Positions 36,132 to 45,338 of a stretch of DNA of 64,000 nucleotides are shown in pieces. Numbering within the stretch: the first letter of the stretch is position 1; the number at the start of each line of letters is the position of its first letter. The translations under genes and the position numbers were made by a program. Under the pieces are notes generated by a model. The model saw nothing but the letters and a program-made list of their open reading frames with translations, was not told the origin of the DNA and did no database searches. Source of the DNA: Pseudomonas sp. R76 (GTDB lineage: Bacteria > Pseudomonadota > Gammaproteobacteria > Pseudomonadales > Pseudomonadaceae); assembly GCF_009834565.1 (NCBI RefSeq), contig NZ_CP019428.1, positions 3,162,001 to 3,226,000 of the forward strand, written 5' to 3'.

Positions 36132-37757
36132 TCAATGAGTAACCGGGGACAAGGGCGCGTTGTGCTGGGGCTCGCTGACGACCTCGCTTTCGTCATCTTC
36201 GTGTTCCAGGCGCACAAGGTGTGCAGGCACGCCGGTGGCGGCGCCCCAGTAGTAGATGCCCAAGGCGCAGACCGCGACCACCAGCGTGTCAAACGGGTGG
36301 CTGAGCACGCCGATGCCGCCGAAGCTGCCGAGCTTGGAGAGCAGGATGGTCATCGCGTAGAAGCCGATCAGCCACGCCGACGAGCGCACTTGCTGTTTGA
36401 TAGTCAGGTGCGCGGTCGGCACCCAGCGCGCGCAGAGCAGGTAAATCACAAACATCAGGATTTGCAGGCCGAGCAGCGACGACACGGTGCTCCAGCCCGA
36501 CCAGTACACGATCAGCGCGGCGATGATGAACGACAGCGGGCCGAGTACCGCCATGCCCTTGACCCGGAATGGCCGCGCCATTTGCGGTGCATTGCGGCGC
36601 AGCGCGGCGACGGTCACCGGGGCCACGGCGTAGCTCAGGATCAACGCGGCCGACACCACATTGATCAGCGCTTCCCAGGACGGGAACGGCAGGGTCCAGA
36701 ACACCGACAGGCCAAAGGTCAGCCACAGCGCCGGGCGCGGGATGCCGGATTTTTCATCGATACGCGTGAAAATCTTGAAGAACGTGCCGGTCTGCGCCCA
36801 GCCATACACCACGCGCGGGGTGGCGTTCATGTAGATATTGCCGCAGCCGCTGGGCGAGATCACGGCGTCGGCCACCACCAGATACGCCAGCCAGCCCACG
36901 CCCAGCGCCAGCGCGATATCACGATAAGGCAGCGCGAGTTCCTTGCTGATCCCGGCCCAACCGTTGGCGAGCATCTCGGTCGGCACGCCGCCAAGGAACG
37001 CGGTTTGCAGCAGCACATAGATGGCGGTCGACAGCAGTACGGAGAGGATCAACGCAATTGGAATCGTGCGTTGCGGGTTTTTCACTTCACTGGCCACCGA
37101 GATGATCGGCGTGAGGCCCAAGTAAGCGAAGATCACCCCACCGGCCGACACCGCCATTTCAATGCCCGATAGCCCGAACGGCGCAAAACCCTGCACCTGG
37201 AAGTTCGCCGGTTTGAAGAAGGTGAACAGCACGCCAATCACCAACAGCGGCACGATGAACTTGAATACGCTCACCAGGTTATTGGCGATGGCGAAGGTTT
37301 TCACACTGCGGTAATTAAGGATAAAGAACAGGCACAGCAGCGCGAATTGCACCAGCCAGCCGAGGGTGGTCGGGTCGCTGGAACCGGCTTTCGTCAGCTC
37401 GGGAAACCATGCCGCTGCGTATTGGCGCGAGGCGACCACTTCAATCGCCACCAGGCTTGAAAATGCAATCAGCGTGATAAAACCCATCAAGTAACCCAGC
37501 AGCGGGCCGTGGGAATACACCGGGTAACGCACCACGCCACCGGCGCGGGGCAGGGCGGCGCCAAGTTCGCAGTAGACGATGCCGAGCAACAGCACGGCGA
37601 AACCGCCGATCAGCCAGGAAATAATCCCGGCCGGCCCGGCGATGGCGGAAACGTGACTGGCCGCGAACAGCCAGCCCGAACCGAAGATGGCGCCCAGCCC
37701 GATAAAGGTGAGGTCCATCAGTGAAAGTTGTTTCTTGAACTTGCCTTGAGCAGACAT
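36132..37757 (-). CDS. APC-family amino-acid permease, probable hydroxyproline importer
   Basis: This encodes a 541-residue membrane protein with about 12-13 hydrophobic helices. The helix-1 motif LTFIGLGAIFGSGWLFAAS contains the glycine-rich substrate-backbone binding bend of APC transporters. It is the first gene of the hydroxyproline operon, directly upstream of the epimerase, so hydroxyproline or proline is the likely substrate. The C-terminal tail (after about residue 515) is acidic and cytoplasmic. A 176-base gap separates it from the divergent PAS-AraC gene and should carry both promoters. Confidence 0.93.
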   Translation of the reverse strand: MSAQGKFKKQLSLMDLTFIGLGAIFGSGWLFAASHVSAIAGPAGIISWLIGGFAVLLLGIVYCELGAALPRAGGVVRYPVYSHGPLLGYLMGFITLIAFSSLVAIEVVASRQYAAAWFPELTKAGSSDPTTLGWLVQFALLCLFFILNYRSVKTFAIANNLVSVFKFIVPLLVIGVLFTFFKPANFQVQGFAPFGLSGIEMAVSAGGVIFAYLGLTPIISVASEVKNPQRTIPIALILSVLLSTAIYVLLQTAFLGGVPTEMLANGWAGISKELALPYRDIALALGVGWLAYLVVADAVISPSGCGNIYMNATPRVVYGWAQTGTFFKIFTRIDEKSGIPRPALWLTFGLSVFWTLPFPSWEALINVVSAALILSYAVAPVTVAALRRNAPQMARPFRVKGMAVLGPLSFIIAALIVYWSGWSTVSSLLGLQILMFVIYLLCARWVPTAHLTIKQQVRSSAWLIGFYAMTILLSKLGSFGGIGVLSHPFDTLVVAVCALGIYYWGAATGVPAHLVRLEHEDDESEVVSEPQHNAPLSPVTH

Positions 37758-37933
37758 GGCGGCGCCTTCTTGTGAGTTATTGGATAGGCAGGTAATGGCG
37801 CTATCCTGAACCCATCAACGGCGTGGGGATTGATGTTTTGCGCGTGTGGAGATGACGAATTCGGCACAGTTTGCCGCGCTCGACAGTCACTTCGGCATGG
37901 GGCAATCTGCTCAAAAAAACCGGGAGTCACGTC

Positions 37934-38692
37934 ATGTTGCCCAGCGCATTTGCACGCCTATTCGAGGCGCGTCGCCCCCACAACATGCAGCAGCTATTGG
38001 ACGGCGTGGCGCAGTTGTTGCCGCTGTTGGACGTGATCCCGAATGCCGCGATCTTTATCAAGGACATCGACGCACGCTACGTGCTCGCCAACCACACGCT
38101 GGTGCAACGCTGCGGCCTCAAGCAACTGCAACCGCTGCTGGGCAAGACCAGCGCCGAAGTGTTCCCAGCGCAGTTGGGGCCGGGCTATACCGAGCAGGAC
38201 CGGCGAGTGCTGGAGCAAGGGTTTGTGCTTGAGGACCAGCTGGAACTGCACCTGTACGGCACGCGCGAACCCGGCTGGTGCCTGACGCACAAATGGCCGC
38301 TGTACAGTGATGACGGCCAGATCATCGGCCTGGCGGGTATTTCGGTCGACCTGCAATCGGCCAGCGAAACCCACCCGGCGTACCAGCGCCTGGCTGCCGT
38401 GGACGCGCACATCCGCACGCATTTCAACCGGCGCGTGAGCCTTGGCGAACTGACGCGCATCGCCGGGATCTCCGTGGCGCAGCTGGAGCGCTACTGCAAG
38501 CGCGTGTTCCACCTGACGCCCCGGCAGATGATCCAGAAAGTGCGCCTGGAACATGCGCACCGGTTGCTGCACAGCGAATTACCGATCACTGAGGTTGCGC
38601 TGCAGTGCGGCTACACCGACCACAGCGCGTTTACTCGCCAGTTCAAGGCGTTGACGGGGTTTACGCCGAGGCAATATCGGCAGTTGACGTAG
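37934..38692 (+). CDS. PAS-domain AraC-family regulator of the hydroxyproline operon
   Basis: From ATG 37934 this encodes 252 residues. The N-terminal half is a PAS-like domain ([20 protein letters not shown] to [15 protein letters not shown]), and the C-terminal ~110 residues are an AraC helix-turn-helix pair ([38 protein letters not shown]). It is divergent from the permease-epimerase operon and is therefore the probable hydroxyproline-responsive activator. A PAS sensor is an unusual partner for an AraC domain, but it is known in Pseudomonas hydroxyproline clusters. Confidence 0.88.
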   Translation: MLPSAFARLFEARRPHNMQQLLDGVAQLLPLLDVIPNAAIFIKDIDARYVLANHTLVQRCGLKQLQPLLGKTSAEVFPAQLGPGYTEQDRRVLEQGFVLEDQLELHLYGTREPGWCLTHKWPLYSDDGQIIGLAGISVDLQSASETHPAYQRLAAVDAHIRTHFNRRVSLGELTRIAGISVAQLERYCKRVFHLTPRQMIQKVRLEHAHRLLHSELPITEVALQCGYTDHSAFTRQFKALTGFTPRQYRQLT

Positions 38693-38778
38693 TTGCGCGC
38701 ATTGCAATGCAACGAATCGCTCCCGCCGTCGCTCCTATGCTTACGAATGACCTTTTCACGCACACAGGTAACGGGCTT

Positions 38779-40845
38779 ATGACGGCGGCGGACAACAATC
38801 ATGTGAACTGGCTGGTTGAGCAATCGATGCTGCACGCGGCGCGCCAGCGCGCCAAGCTCTATTCGGGCCAAGGCCGGTTGTGGCAGCAGCCGTATGCGCA
38901 GACCCGGCCGCGTGATGCTACGGCGTTGTCGTCGGTGTGGTTTACCGCGTACCCGGCTTCGATTGTGACCCGCGAAAACGGCACGGTGCTGGAGGCGTTG
39001 GGGGATGAGAGCCTGTGGCATGCGCTGTCGAAGATCGGCATCCAGGGCATTCACAATGGCCCGCTGAAAAAGTCCGGCGGGCTCTCCGGCACGCGGCATA
39101 CGCCGACCATCGACGGAAATTTTGACCGCATCAGTTTTGAAATCGACCCGCAACTGGGCACCGAGGCGCAGCTGCAAGCCCTGACGCGGATGGCCGCCGC
39201 GCACAACGCGGTGATCATCGACGACGTGATCCCATCGCACACCGGCAAGGGTGCGGATTTTCGCCTGGCCGAGATGGCGTATGAGGACTATCCCGGTCTC
39301 TACCACATGGTGGAAATTCGCGAAGAAGACTGGCCGATGTTGCCCGATGTCGCCGAAGGCCGTGACGCGCAGAACCTCAGCCCCTTGCAGGTGGATGCGC
39401 TGCGCGACAAGCATTACATCGTCGGCCAGTTGCAGCGGGTGATCTTCTTTGAGCCTGGTGTGAAGGAAACCGACTGGAGCGCAACCCCGGTAGTGGTGGG
39501 CGTGGACGGCAAGCCACGGCGCTGGGTGTACCTGCATTACTTCAAGGAAGGCCAGCCGTCGCTGAACTGGCTGGACCCTTCGTTTGCCGCGCAGCAGATG
39601 ATCATTGGTGATGCCTTGCATGCGATTGACGTGATGGGCGCGAAGATCCTGCGCCTGGACGCCAACGGCTTCCTCGGTGTGGAGCGCAAGCTGGAAGGCG
39701 GCGCGTGGTCGGAAAGCCACCCGCTGTCGATCACTGGCAATCAGCTGCTCGGCGGCGCGATTCGCAAGGCCGGTGGGTTCAGCTTTCAGGAGCTTAACCT
39801 GACGGTCGACGATATCGCCGCCATGTCCCACGGCGGCGCGGACCTTTCCTATGACTTCATCACGCGCCCGGCCTACCAGCATGCGTTGCTGATGGGCGAT
39901 ACCGAGTTCCTGCGCCTGATGCTGCGCGAGATGCACAGCCTGGGCATCGACCCAGGTTCGTTGATTCATGCCTTGCAGAACCACGACGAGCTGACCCTGG
40001 AACTGGTGCACTTCTGGACCTTGCACGCCCACGATAATTACCTCTATCAGGGCCAGACGTTCCCCGGCAACATCCTGCGCGAGCATATTCGCGAGCAGAT
40101 GTATGAGCGCCTGGCCGGCGAGCATGCGCCGTATAACCTCAAATTCGTCACCAATGGCGTGTCCTGCACCACCGCCAGCATCATCACGGCGGCCCTGGGG
40201 ATTCGTGACCTGGAGGCGATTACGCCGGCAGATATCGAGCAGATCCGGCAGATCCATTTGTTGTTGGTGATGTACAACGCCATGCAGCCTGGGGTGTTTG
40301 CCTTGTCGGGTTGGGACCTGGTCGGTGCGCTGCCGTTGGCGGCCGATGACGTGGCGCATTTGATGGCCGATGGCGATACCCGTTGGGTGCATCGCGGCGC
40401 CTATGACCTGGTGGACTTGAACCCGGCGGCCGAACTCTCGGCCGGGCAGATGCCGCGTTCGAAAACCTTGTACGGCAGCCTCAATCACCAGTTGCAGGAC
40501 CCGCAGTCATTCGCCTCACAGCTGCAAAAAATCCTCGCGGCGCGCAGTGCCTATGGCATCGCCGCCAGCCGGCAGATTCTGGTGCCGGACGTCGAGCATC
40601 CCGGCTTGCTGATCATGGTTCACGAGTTGCCGGCCGGGAAGGGCACGCAGATCACCGCGCTTAACTTCGGCGCCACGGCGATTACCGAAACCCTGCACCT
40701 GCCCAATATTGCGCCGGGGCCGGTGGTGGACATCATCAATGAACGGGTCGAGGGTGATCTCACCGCCGAGGGTGAGTTCACCATCACGCTGGATGCCTAC
40801 GAGGGCCTGGCGCTGCGGGTGGTCAGCCATTCGCCGATGGTTTAA
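38779..40845 (+). CDS. treS: Trehalose synthase (maltose alpha-D-glucosyltransferase), GH13
   Basis: From ATG 38779, preceded by AGGTAACGG, this encodes 688 residues. That agrees with the ~689-residue P. stutzeri-type trehalose synthase. The GH13 conserved regions are intact: DDVIPSHTG (region I), LRLDANGF with nucleophile Asp294, FSFQELN with acid/base Glu338, and QNHDELT with Asp403. The enzyme isomerises maltose to trehalose. A start at 38737 is possible but has no ribosome-binding site. This form lacks the maltokinase domain seen in many TreS-Pep2 fusions. It is not linked to glgE or other trehalose genes here. Confidence 0.85.
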   Translation: MTAADNNHVNWLVEQSMLHAARQRAKLYSGQGRLWQQPYAQTRPRDATALSSVWFTAYPASIVTRENGTVLEALGDESLWHALSKIGIQGIHNGPLKKSGGLSGTRHTPTIDGNFDRISFEIDPQLGTEAQLQALTRMAAAHNAVIIDDVIPSHTGKGADFRLAEMAYEDYPGLYHMVEIREEDWPMLPDVAEGRDAQNLSPLQVDALRDKHYIVGQLQRVIFFEPGVKETDWSATPVVVGVDGKPRRWVYLHYFKEGQPSLNWLDPSFAAQQMIIGDALHAIDVMGAKILRLDANGFLGVERKLEGGAWSESHPLSITGNQLLGGAIRKAGGFSFQELNLTVDDIAAMSHGGADLSYDFITRPAYQHALLMGDTEFLRLMLREMHSLGIDPGSLIHALQNHDELTLELVHFWTLHAHDNYLYQGQTFPGNILREHIREQMYERLAGEHAPYNLKFVTNGVSCTTASIITAALGIRDLEAITPADIEQIRQIHLLLVMYNAMQPGVFALSGWDLVGALPLAADDVAHLMADGDTRWVHRGAYDLVDLNPAAELSAGQMPRSKTLYGSLNHQLQDPQSFASQLQKILAARSAYGIAASRQILVPDVEHPGLLIMVHELPAGKGTQITALNFGATAITETLHLPNIAPGPVVDIINERVEGDLTAEGEFTITLDAYEGLALRVVSHSPMV

Positions 40846-41069
40846 TCGCCAATAATTCAATATCGATAGAGGCATAACCTGGCGCCGTGCGATTGGCACG
40901 GCGTGTGCCCCCCCAACGCATCGCCGAGCGCGCATTAACAGTGCGTCACGGTCGACAGTACCCCTCTGCTTTCAGATTGTTCTGACGTTCAAAACTATAG
41001 AGCCTTTCTTAGACTCCACCGGTGTTTTGCCGGGTCGTCAGACCTATAAAATCAGAAAGAGATAGTCCT

Positions 41070-42359
41070 ATGAGCTCTATTCAGACGGGTGTTCCAGAGG
41101 GCTCGCGCCCGCTTAAAAGTGAGGACTATAAAACCTTGTCATTGTCCGCCTTGGGCGGTGCTTTGGAGTTTTACGACTTCATTATTTTTGTGTTCTTCGC
41201 CGCCGTCGTGGGGCAATTGTTTTTCCCTCCCGAGATGCCGGAATGGATGCGATTGATGCAAACATTCGGCATCTTTGCTGCCGGCTACTTTGCGCGTCCA
41301 TTAGGTGGTGTGGTGATCGCCCACTTCGGCGACCTTCTGGGGCGCAAGAAAATGTTCACGCTCAGTATCTTAATGATGGCTGTTCCCACACTCATCATGG
41401 GCTTGATGCCTACTTATGCCGAGATTGGGCTGTGGGCGCCAGTGCTGTTATTACTCTTGCGCGTTATTCAAGGGGCTGCCATTGGTGGGGAAGTCCCGGG
41501 CGCCTGGGTGTTTGTTTCCGAGCATGTGCCTTCGCGCCATATTGGTTTAGCCTGCGGCGTACTCACGGCAGGGTTGATGGCCGGGATTTTGTTGGGCTCT
41601 TTTGTCGCCACCCTCATCAACAGTTTTTACACCGCGCAAGAAATACTGGATTTTGCCTGGCGCGTACCTTTCCTGCTCGGCGGAGGCTTCGGGCTGATGG
41701 CGGTGTATCTGCGTCGATGGCTGCATGAGACGCCGGTTTTCGCAGAGATGCAGCAGCGCAAGGAAGTGGCCGCAGAGCTGCCTTTACGCACTGTGCTGCG
41801 GGCTCATCGAAAAGCCGTCGGTGTGTCTATGCTGTTGACCTGGTTTATGTCGGCGGGGGTGGTGGTGATTATCTTGATGACGCCGACGCTGCTGCAAACC
41901 CACTATGGCTTTACTGCAGCGCAAGCCTTGCAGGCCAACAGTCTCGCTATTGTGTGTTTGAGTGTTGGCTGCGTGATCGCCGGGAAACTGGCCGATCATT
42001 TCAGTGCGGGTCGGGTACTGATGATCGGCAGCATCATGCTTCTGTTCAGCGCACTGCTCTTGTTCAAGACGCTTGAAACGCACCCGCAATGGCTGGTTCC
42101 ACTCTATTCACTTACCGGTTTTTTTGTCGGCGCGATAGGCGCAGCCCCTGCCGTGATGGTGCGTGCCTTTCCACCGGTGGTGCGGTTTTCCGGCTTGTCA
42201 TTTTCCTACAACGTGTCGTACGCCGTATTCGGTGGCCTGACGCCGATGGTCGTCACCCTGTTGCTTCAATACAGTCAGATGGGCGCCGCTTACTACATCG
42301 CCGGTGTTTGTTTGATTGGTCTGTGCACGGCAATCTATGTTCAGGTCAATAAGCACTGA
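41070..42359 (+). CDS. MFS metabolite:H+ symporter (MHS family)
   Basis: From ATG 41070 this encodes 429 residues and about 12 transmembrane helices. Signatures are LGGALEFYDFIIFVFFAAVV in helix 1, the motif-A loop GVVIAHFGDLLGRKKMFT, and RVIQGAAIGGEVPGAWVFVS in helix 4. MHS members import organic acids, osmolytes or shikimate-like compounds (ProP, KgtP, CitA). The substrate is unknown. It is monocistronic; a tautomerase fragment lies downstream. Confidence 0.92.
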   Translation: MSSIQTGVPEGSRPLKSEDYKTLSLSALGGALEFYDFIIFVFFAAVVGQLFFPPEMPEWMRLMQTFGIFAAGYFARPLGGVVIAHFGDLLGRKKMFTLSILMMAVPTLIMGLMPTYAEIGLWAPVLLLLLRVIQGAAIGGEVPGAWVFVSEHVPSRHIGLACGVLTAGLMAGILLGSFVATLINSFYTAQEILDFAWRVPFLLGGGFGLMAVYLRRWLHETPVFAEMQQRKEVAAELPLRTVLRAHRKAVGVSMLLTWFMSAGVVVIILMTPTLLQTHYGFTAAQALQANSLAIVCLSVGCVIAGKLADHFSAGRVLMIGSIMLLFSALLLFKTLETHPQWLVPLYSLTGFFVGAIGAAPAVMVRAFPPVVRFSGLSFSYNVSYAVFGGLTPMVVTLLLQYSQMGAAYYIAGVCLIGLCTAIYVQVNKH

Positions 42360-42380
42360 CATCCGGTCAGCCGTTCACCG

Positions 42381-42539
42381 ATGCTTCAAAGGCCGAAGTT
42401 TCGCGGCGCACTAGCGCAAACCGTCGGCAATGCCAAGACCGGGCTGCGCAAGGAAGATGTGTGGATCAGCCTGGTGGACGTGAAGCGCGAAGACTGGTCG
42501 TTTGGTAACGGCGAAATGCAGTACGCGCCAACCGAATGA
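42381..42539 (+). pseudogene. 5'-truncated tautomerase-family gene
   Basis: A 52-residue frame ends with RKEDVWISLVDVKREDWSF and GNGEMQYAP, the unmistakable C-terminus of tautomerase/MIF-type proteins, which are normally ~130 residues. The N-terminal catalytic Pro and most of the first half are absent. The opening residues (MLQRPKFRGA) look unrelated, so the 5' end was probably replaced by a deletion joining the region just after the MHS transporter stop codon. A terminator follows at 42556. Confidence 0.7.
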
Positions 42540-42555
42540 CCCAAGCACTAAAAAA

Positions 42556-42587
42556 GGGGCGACTCGTTAGGAGTCGCCGCTTTTTTT
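42556..42587. terminator. Bidirectional intrinsic terminator
   Basis: GGCGACTC (42558-42565) pairs perfectly with GAGTCGCC (42571-42578) around loop GTTAG. A run of A precedes it and seven T follow, so it can end transcripts from both the tautomerase remnant and the convergent isochorismatase-like gene, whose stop codon sits within it. Confidence 0.9.
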
Positions 42588-43191
42588 ATCCGGCGTTCAG
42601 TGCTTGCAGAAACGCGGTGTGTTGCAGGGTTCGCGAAAACATCGGCAACGTAAACTGCTCGGCTGCGCGCTGTTGTTCATCACTGAACGTCGCCGTGCAG
42701 TCGGTCAACGTCACCACCTCATAACCCTTCTCGTAACCGGAGCGAACCGTGCCTTCGACGCAGCAGTTGGTCAGGAAACCTGCGACAACCAGGTTCTGGA
42801 TGCCATTGTTGCGCAGCACCAGGTCCAGGCCCGTGGTGGCGAAAGCATCCAGCCCGCGTTTGCCTTCGATCACAATATCGGTGGGTTCGCGTTTCAGCGC
42901 GTCGGTGATCTCGGCGCCCCAGCTGCCGGCACGAAACGCGCTGCCGTCGGCGACGCCTTTGAGGATGCCGTAGGCGCGCAGGGTCAGCTCTGGGTAGCCG
43001 TCGGCAAAGCGGATGGGTAAGTGGATGATCTTCACGCCCAGCTTGCGTGCCTGCTCAATCGTGGTGGCGGTATTCGCCAGCATGTTGGACGTTTGCATGA
43101 CGTCTTTCACCGCGTCATGGAACACGCCGCCGGGGGTGGTGAAGTCGTTCTGGTATTCAATCAAAACAATCGCGGTTTTATGCGGGTGCAT
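42586..43191 (-). CDS. Isochorismatase-like cysteine hydrolase
   Basis: This encodes 201 residues. The catalytic triad is readable as Asp in VLIEYQNDF (residue 16), Lys in IEGKRGLD near residue 110, and Cys in FLTNCCVEGTVRSGYEKGY near residue 145. The cis-peptide neighbourhood around VAGFLTN is intact. Members hydrolyse amides or vinyl ethers (nicotinamide, ureidoacrylate, N-carbamoyl compounds), and the double Cys is common. No pathway partner is adjacent. Confidence 0.92.
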   Translation of the reverse strand: MHPHKTAIVLIEYQNDFTTPGGVFHDAVKDVMQTSNMLANTATTIEQARKLGVKIIHLPIRFADGYPELTLRAYGILKGVADGSAFRAGSWGAEITDALKREPTDIVIEGKRGLDAFATTGLDLVLRNNGIQNLVVAGFLTNCCVEGTVRSGYEKGYEVVTLTDCTATFSDEQQRAAEQFTLPMFSRTLQHTAFLQALNAG

Positions 43192-43214
43192 GGTCGCTCT
43201 CCGATCAATAGGGT

Positions 43215-43348
43215 TTATTCGTTGCTGCCTTCAACCAGGGCGACGCTGTAGATCGCACCCTTTAAACGGTGTGCGGCGACGGCCGAGTAGTCGCTGAGCA
43301 TTTTGTTTGGGTTGCCCAGACTGAACGGGCCGGAGCCCAGCCGCCCGA
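43215..43348 (-). pseudogene. Short coding remnant upstream of the hydrolase gene
   Basis: A minus-strand frame reads IGRLGSGPFSLGNPNKMLSD then YSAVAAHRLKGAIYSVALVE to a TAA at 43215. It has protein-like composition but no start codon or ribosome-binding site, and its 5' side runs into the terminator at 43380. It is probably the 3' end of a deleted gene. An internal ATG would give only 28 residues. The family is not recognised. Confidence 0.25.
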
Positions 43349-43379
43349 TATCTTGTCTTTTAAACTGATCTGAGCGAAT

Positions 43380-43426
43380 AAAAAAGGGCCAGGCCTCCGT
43401 TTACAGAGGTGGCCTGGCCCTTTTTT
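43380..43426. terminator. Strong bidirectional intrinsic terminator
   Basis: GGGCCAGGCC (43386-43395) pairs perfectly with GGCCTGGCCC (43411-43420). An A-run lies on the left and six T on the right. It lies 12 bases downstream of the stop codon of the minus-strand lipoprotein gene at 43438. Confidence 0.92.
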
Positions 43427-43437
43427 CCAGCGACAGA

Positions 43438-43761
43438 TCAGCTCCCGAACGGGCCACTCTTGATCTGTTCACCTTTCTTCGCACACGAAGGCGGGTTGGA
43501 CATACCGAAGGTCAGGATATTGCCCCCGTTGATAATGCAGTTGAATTGCTTGTTGTCGTTGGTTTTAAGCAGTACGTAGGTGTTGGTGCCTTCGGTTCGA
43601 CGGTTGACGATGCTCAGGTCTGTCGGTGCATAGCCCAATGCGCCGGCGCTTTGGGATTTCACGTCGTCATCACTGAGCATGTTGGTTTTGCCCGCGAGCG
43701 CATTACACCCACTTAACAGCGCCAGTGTGGTGACCAGTAAAGATAAATTACGCAATGACAT
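43438..43761 (-). CDS. Hypothetical lipoprotein
   Basis: From ATG 43761, with AAGGA about 10 bases upstream, this encodes 107 residues; longer readings to 43890 have no signal. The signal MSLRNLSLLVTTLALLSGC has lipobox LSGC. The mature domain is small, with two cysteines (FNCIINGG and PPSCAKKG) that could form a disulfide and a beta-rich pattern (NTYVLLKTNDNKQF). No family name is recognised. It is probably anchored in the outer membrane. It ends at a strong terminator. Confidence 0.75.
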   Translation of the reverse strand: MSLRNLSLLVTTLALLSGCNALAGKTNMLSDDDVKSQSAGALGYAPTDLSIVNRRTEGTNTYVLLKTNDNKQFNCIINGGNILTFGMSNPPSCAKKGEQIKSGPFGS

Positions 43762-44006
43762 AGCCCGCATCCTTTTGTTTGTCCCAATCGAATTGTTCGC
43801 TGAACTCGAATCATTTTTCGCTGCGGATTCAAGGGCGTGATAAACACACGCCACCCAATCCCTGCGGCGATTCGAGCAAGCGTCAATCATAGGACGTTAC
43901 AAAATGTATCTGCGAAAATAGGCTTGTCTGTGCGTCTCGATTACTGGCCTGTGTGTCTCATTCGAGGCAGCCATCTGGAGGTGATTTGAAGCCTGTTGGG
44001 AAGACC

Positions 44007-44288
44007 TCAATCATCCACCGTAAACGTCACCCAACCCGGGCCATCGGTCGACTTTTCAATTTCGGCAATCACACCACCCACCGATGAACCGTCCGGCAGG
44101 TTGATCAGCACAAAGTTGGGGTGGCCGGGCCATTGAAGCGGGGTGTCGAAACTCAACCGCGCAATCGTTGGTTTGCCGCTGCAGGTCAATTGAATCTTTA
44201 CCGTCTCATTAAGGCGTTCATCCGAGTCTGTACCCATGTGGCGAGACGCCGTGATGACACTGGCGATACCTTGATAATCGTTAGACAT
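44007..44288 (-). CDS. Hypothetical protein
   Basis: This encodes 93 residues of soluble, beta-rich sequence (ETVKIQLTCSGKPTIARLSF, NFVLINLPDGSSVGGVI) with an acidic C-terminus (GWVTFTVDD). There is no signal peptide or membrane helix and only one cysteine. No ribosome-binding site of note is seen. The composition and codon use look like a real gene, but I recognise no family. Its neighbours give no clue: a lipoprotein gene downstream and a divergent glycosyltransferase. Confidence 0.55.
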   Translation of the reverse strand: MSNDYQGIASVITASRHMGTDSDERLNETVKIQLTCSGKPTIARLSFDTPLQWPGHPNFVLINLPDGSSVGGVIAEIEKSTDGPGWVTFTVDD

Positions 44289-44493
44289 GATGGCTGACCT
44301 GTTTGTAGGAATGGCGGGTTCATCCGTGCATCAAACACGTAAACCATCTGAGCCTGTGGCGCCTTCGACGTTCCGTTTAATCACCGCGACCTGCCTGACG
44401 TCATTGTTTGGCGGCGCCTTCAGATTGTTTAAACCTTCTGCCTCAGGGCCCGGTCGATAGCTGTAGACACTTTGCCTGGTAGAGGGAACGTCA

Positions 44494-45186
44494 ATGATAG
44501 GGATAGTGATACCTGCCCATAACGAAGAACGGCACATCAGTGTCTGCCTCGCCTCCATCCAGCGCTCCATTGCTCATCCGGCTCTGGCACACCAACAGGT
44601 CCAATTGCTGGTGGTGCTGGATGCGTGTTCGGACGAGACCGCCACGCGCGTGTCGGCCATGGGTGTTGCAACGCTTGAGGTGAGCGTTCGAAATGTGGGC
44701 AAGGCCAGGGCCATGGGCGCGGAGCAATTGCTTGAAGTGGGCGCCCAGTGGCTGGCATTCACCGACGCTGACACGGTTGTGCCCGCCGACTGGCTGGTGC
44801 GCCAGATCGGCTTTGGCGCCGATGCGGTGTGCGGGACCGTCGAGGTGGACAGCTGGAGTGAGTACGGTGAATCGGTTCGTTCGCGCTACCTTGAGTTGTA
44901 TCAGTTCACCGAGAACCACCGCCATATCCACGGTGCCAACCTGGGCTTGAGTGCGGATGCCTATCGAAACGCGGGTGGGTTCCAGCATTTGGTTGCCCAT
45001 GAAGATGTGCAGTTGGTGGCCGACCTCGAGAGGATTGGCGCGCGGATCGTGTGGACGGCCACCAACCCCGTGGTCACCAGCGCGCGTCGGGACTACAAGT
45101 GTCGCGGCGGGTTTGGCGAATACCTGGCGTCCCTTGTTGCAGAGGGCGCGCGGGAGCACGCGCCGGCTCATGCGCCTATTGCTTGA
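44494..45186 (+). CDS. Family 2 glycosyltransferase
   Basis: This encodes 230 residues forming one GT-A domain. The nucleotide-sugar site begins IGIVIPAHNEERHISVCLAS, and the metal-binding DxD is in AFTDADTVVPADWL near residue 92. The acceptor-side motif GANLGLSADAYRNAGGF and the catalytic-base region AHEDVQL follow. There is no membrane segment, so it is cytosolic. The sugar and acceptor are unknown. It is upstream of the HypX-like gene on the same strand with a 152-base gap; co-transcription is possible but not shown. Confidence 0.92.
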   Translation: MIGIVIPAHNEERHISVCLASIQRSIAHPALAHQQVQLLVVLDACSDETATRVSAMGVATLEVSVRNVGKARAMGAEQLLEVGAQWLAFTDADTVVPADWLVRQIGFGADAVCGTVEVDSWSEYGESVRSRYLELYQFTENHRHIHGANLGLSADAYRNAGGFQHLVAHEDVQLVADLERIGARIVWTATNPVVTSARRDYKCRGGFGEYLASLVAEGAREHAPAHAPIA

Positions 45187-45338
45187 ACGCAGGCGCCTAC
45201 GTTCAAGCACTCGCTGACACAAGATTGATCCTGATCAGGTGGCCTGCCTGGAACGCCAACTATCCTTGTGCTTCCATCAAAGGCCAGGGAAGGCTCAAGG
45301 AGCACCTCTGGCCGCGCATTCTCAAGGATGAGTCAGCC

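Noticed and set aside
38611..40488. Long minus-strand open frame opposite the trehalose synthase gene
   Set aside because: It has no motif or ribosome-binding site. The plus strand carries all four GH13 regions.
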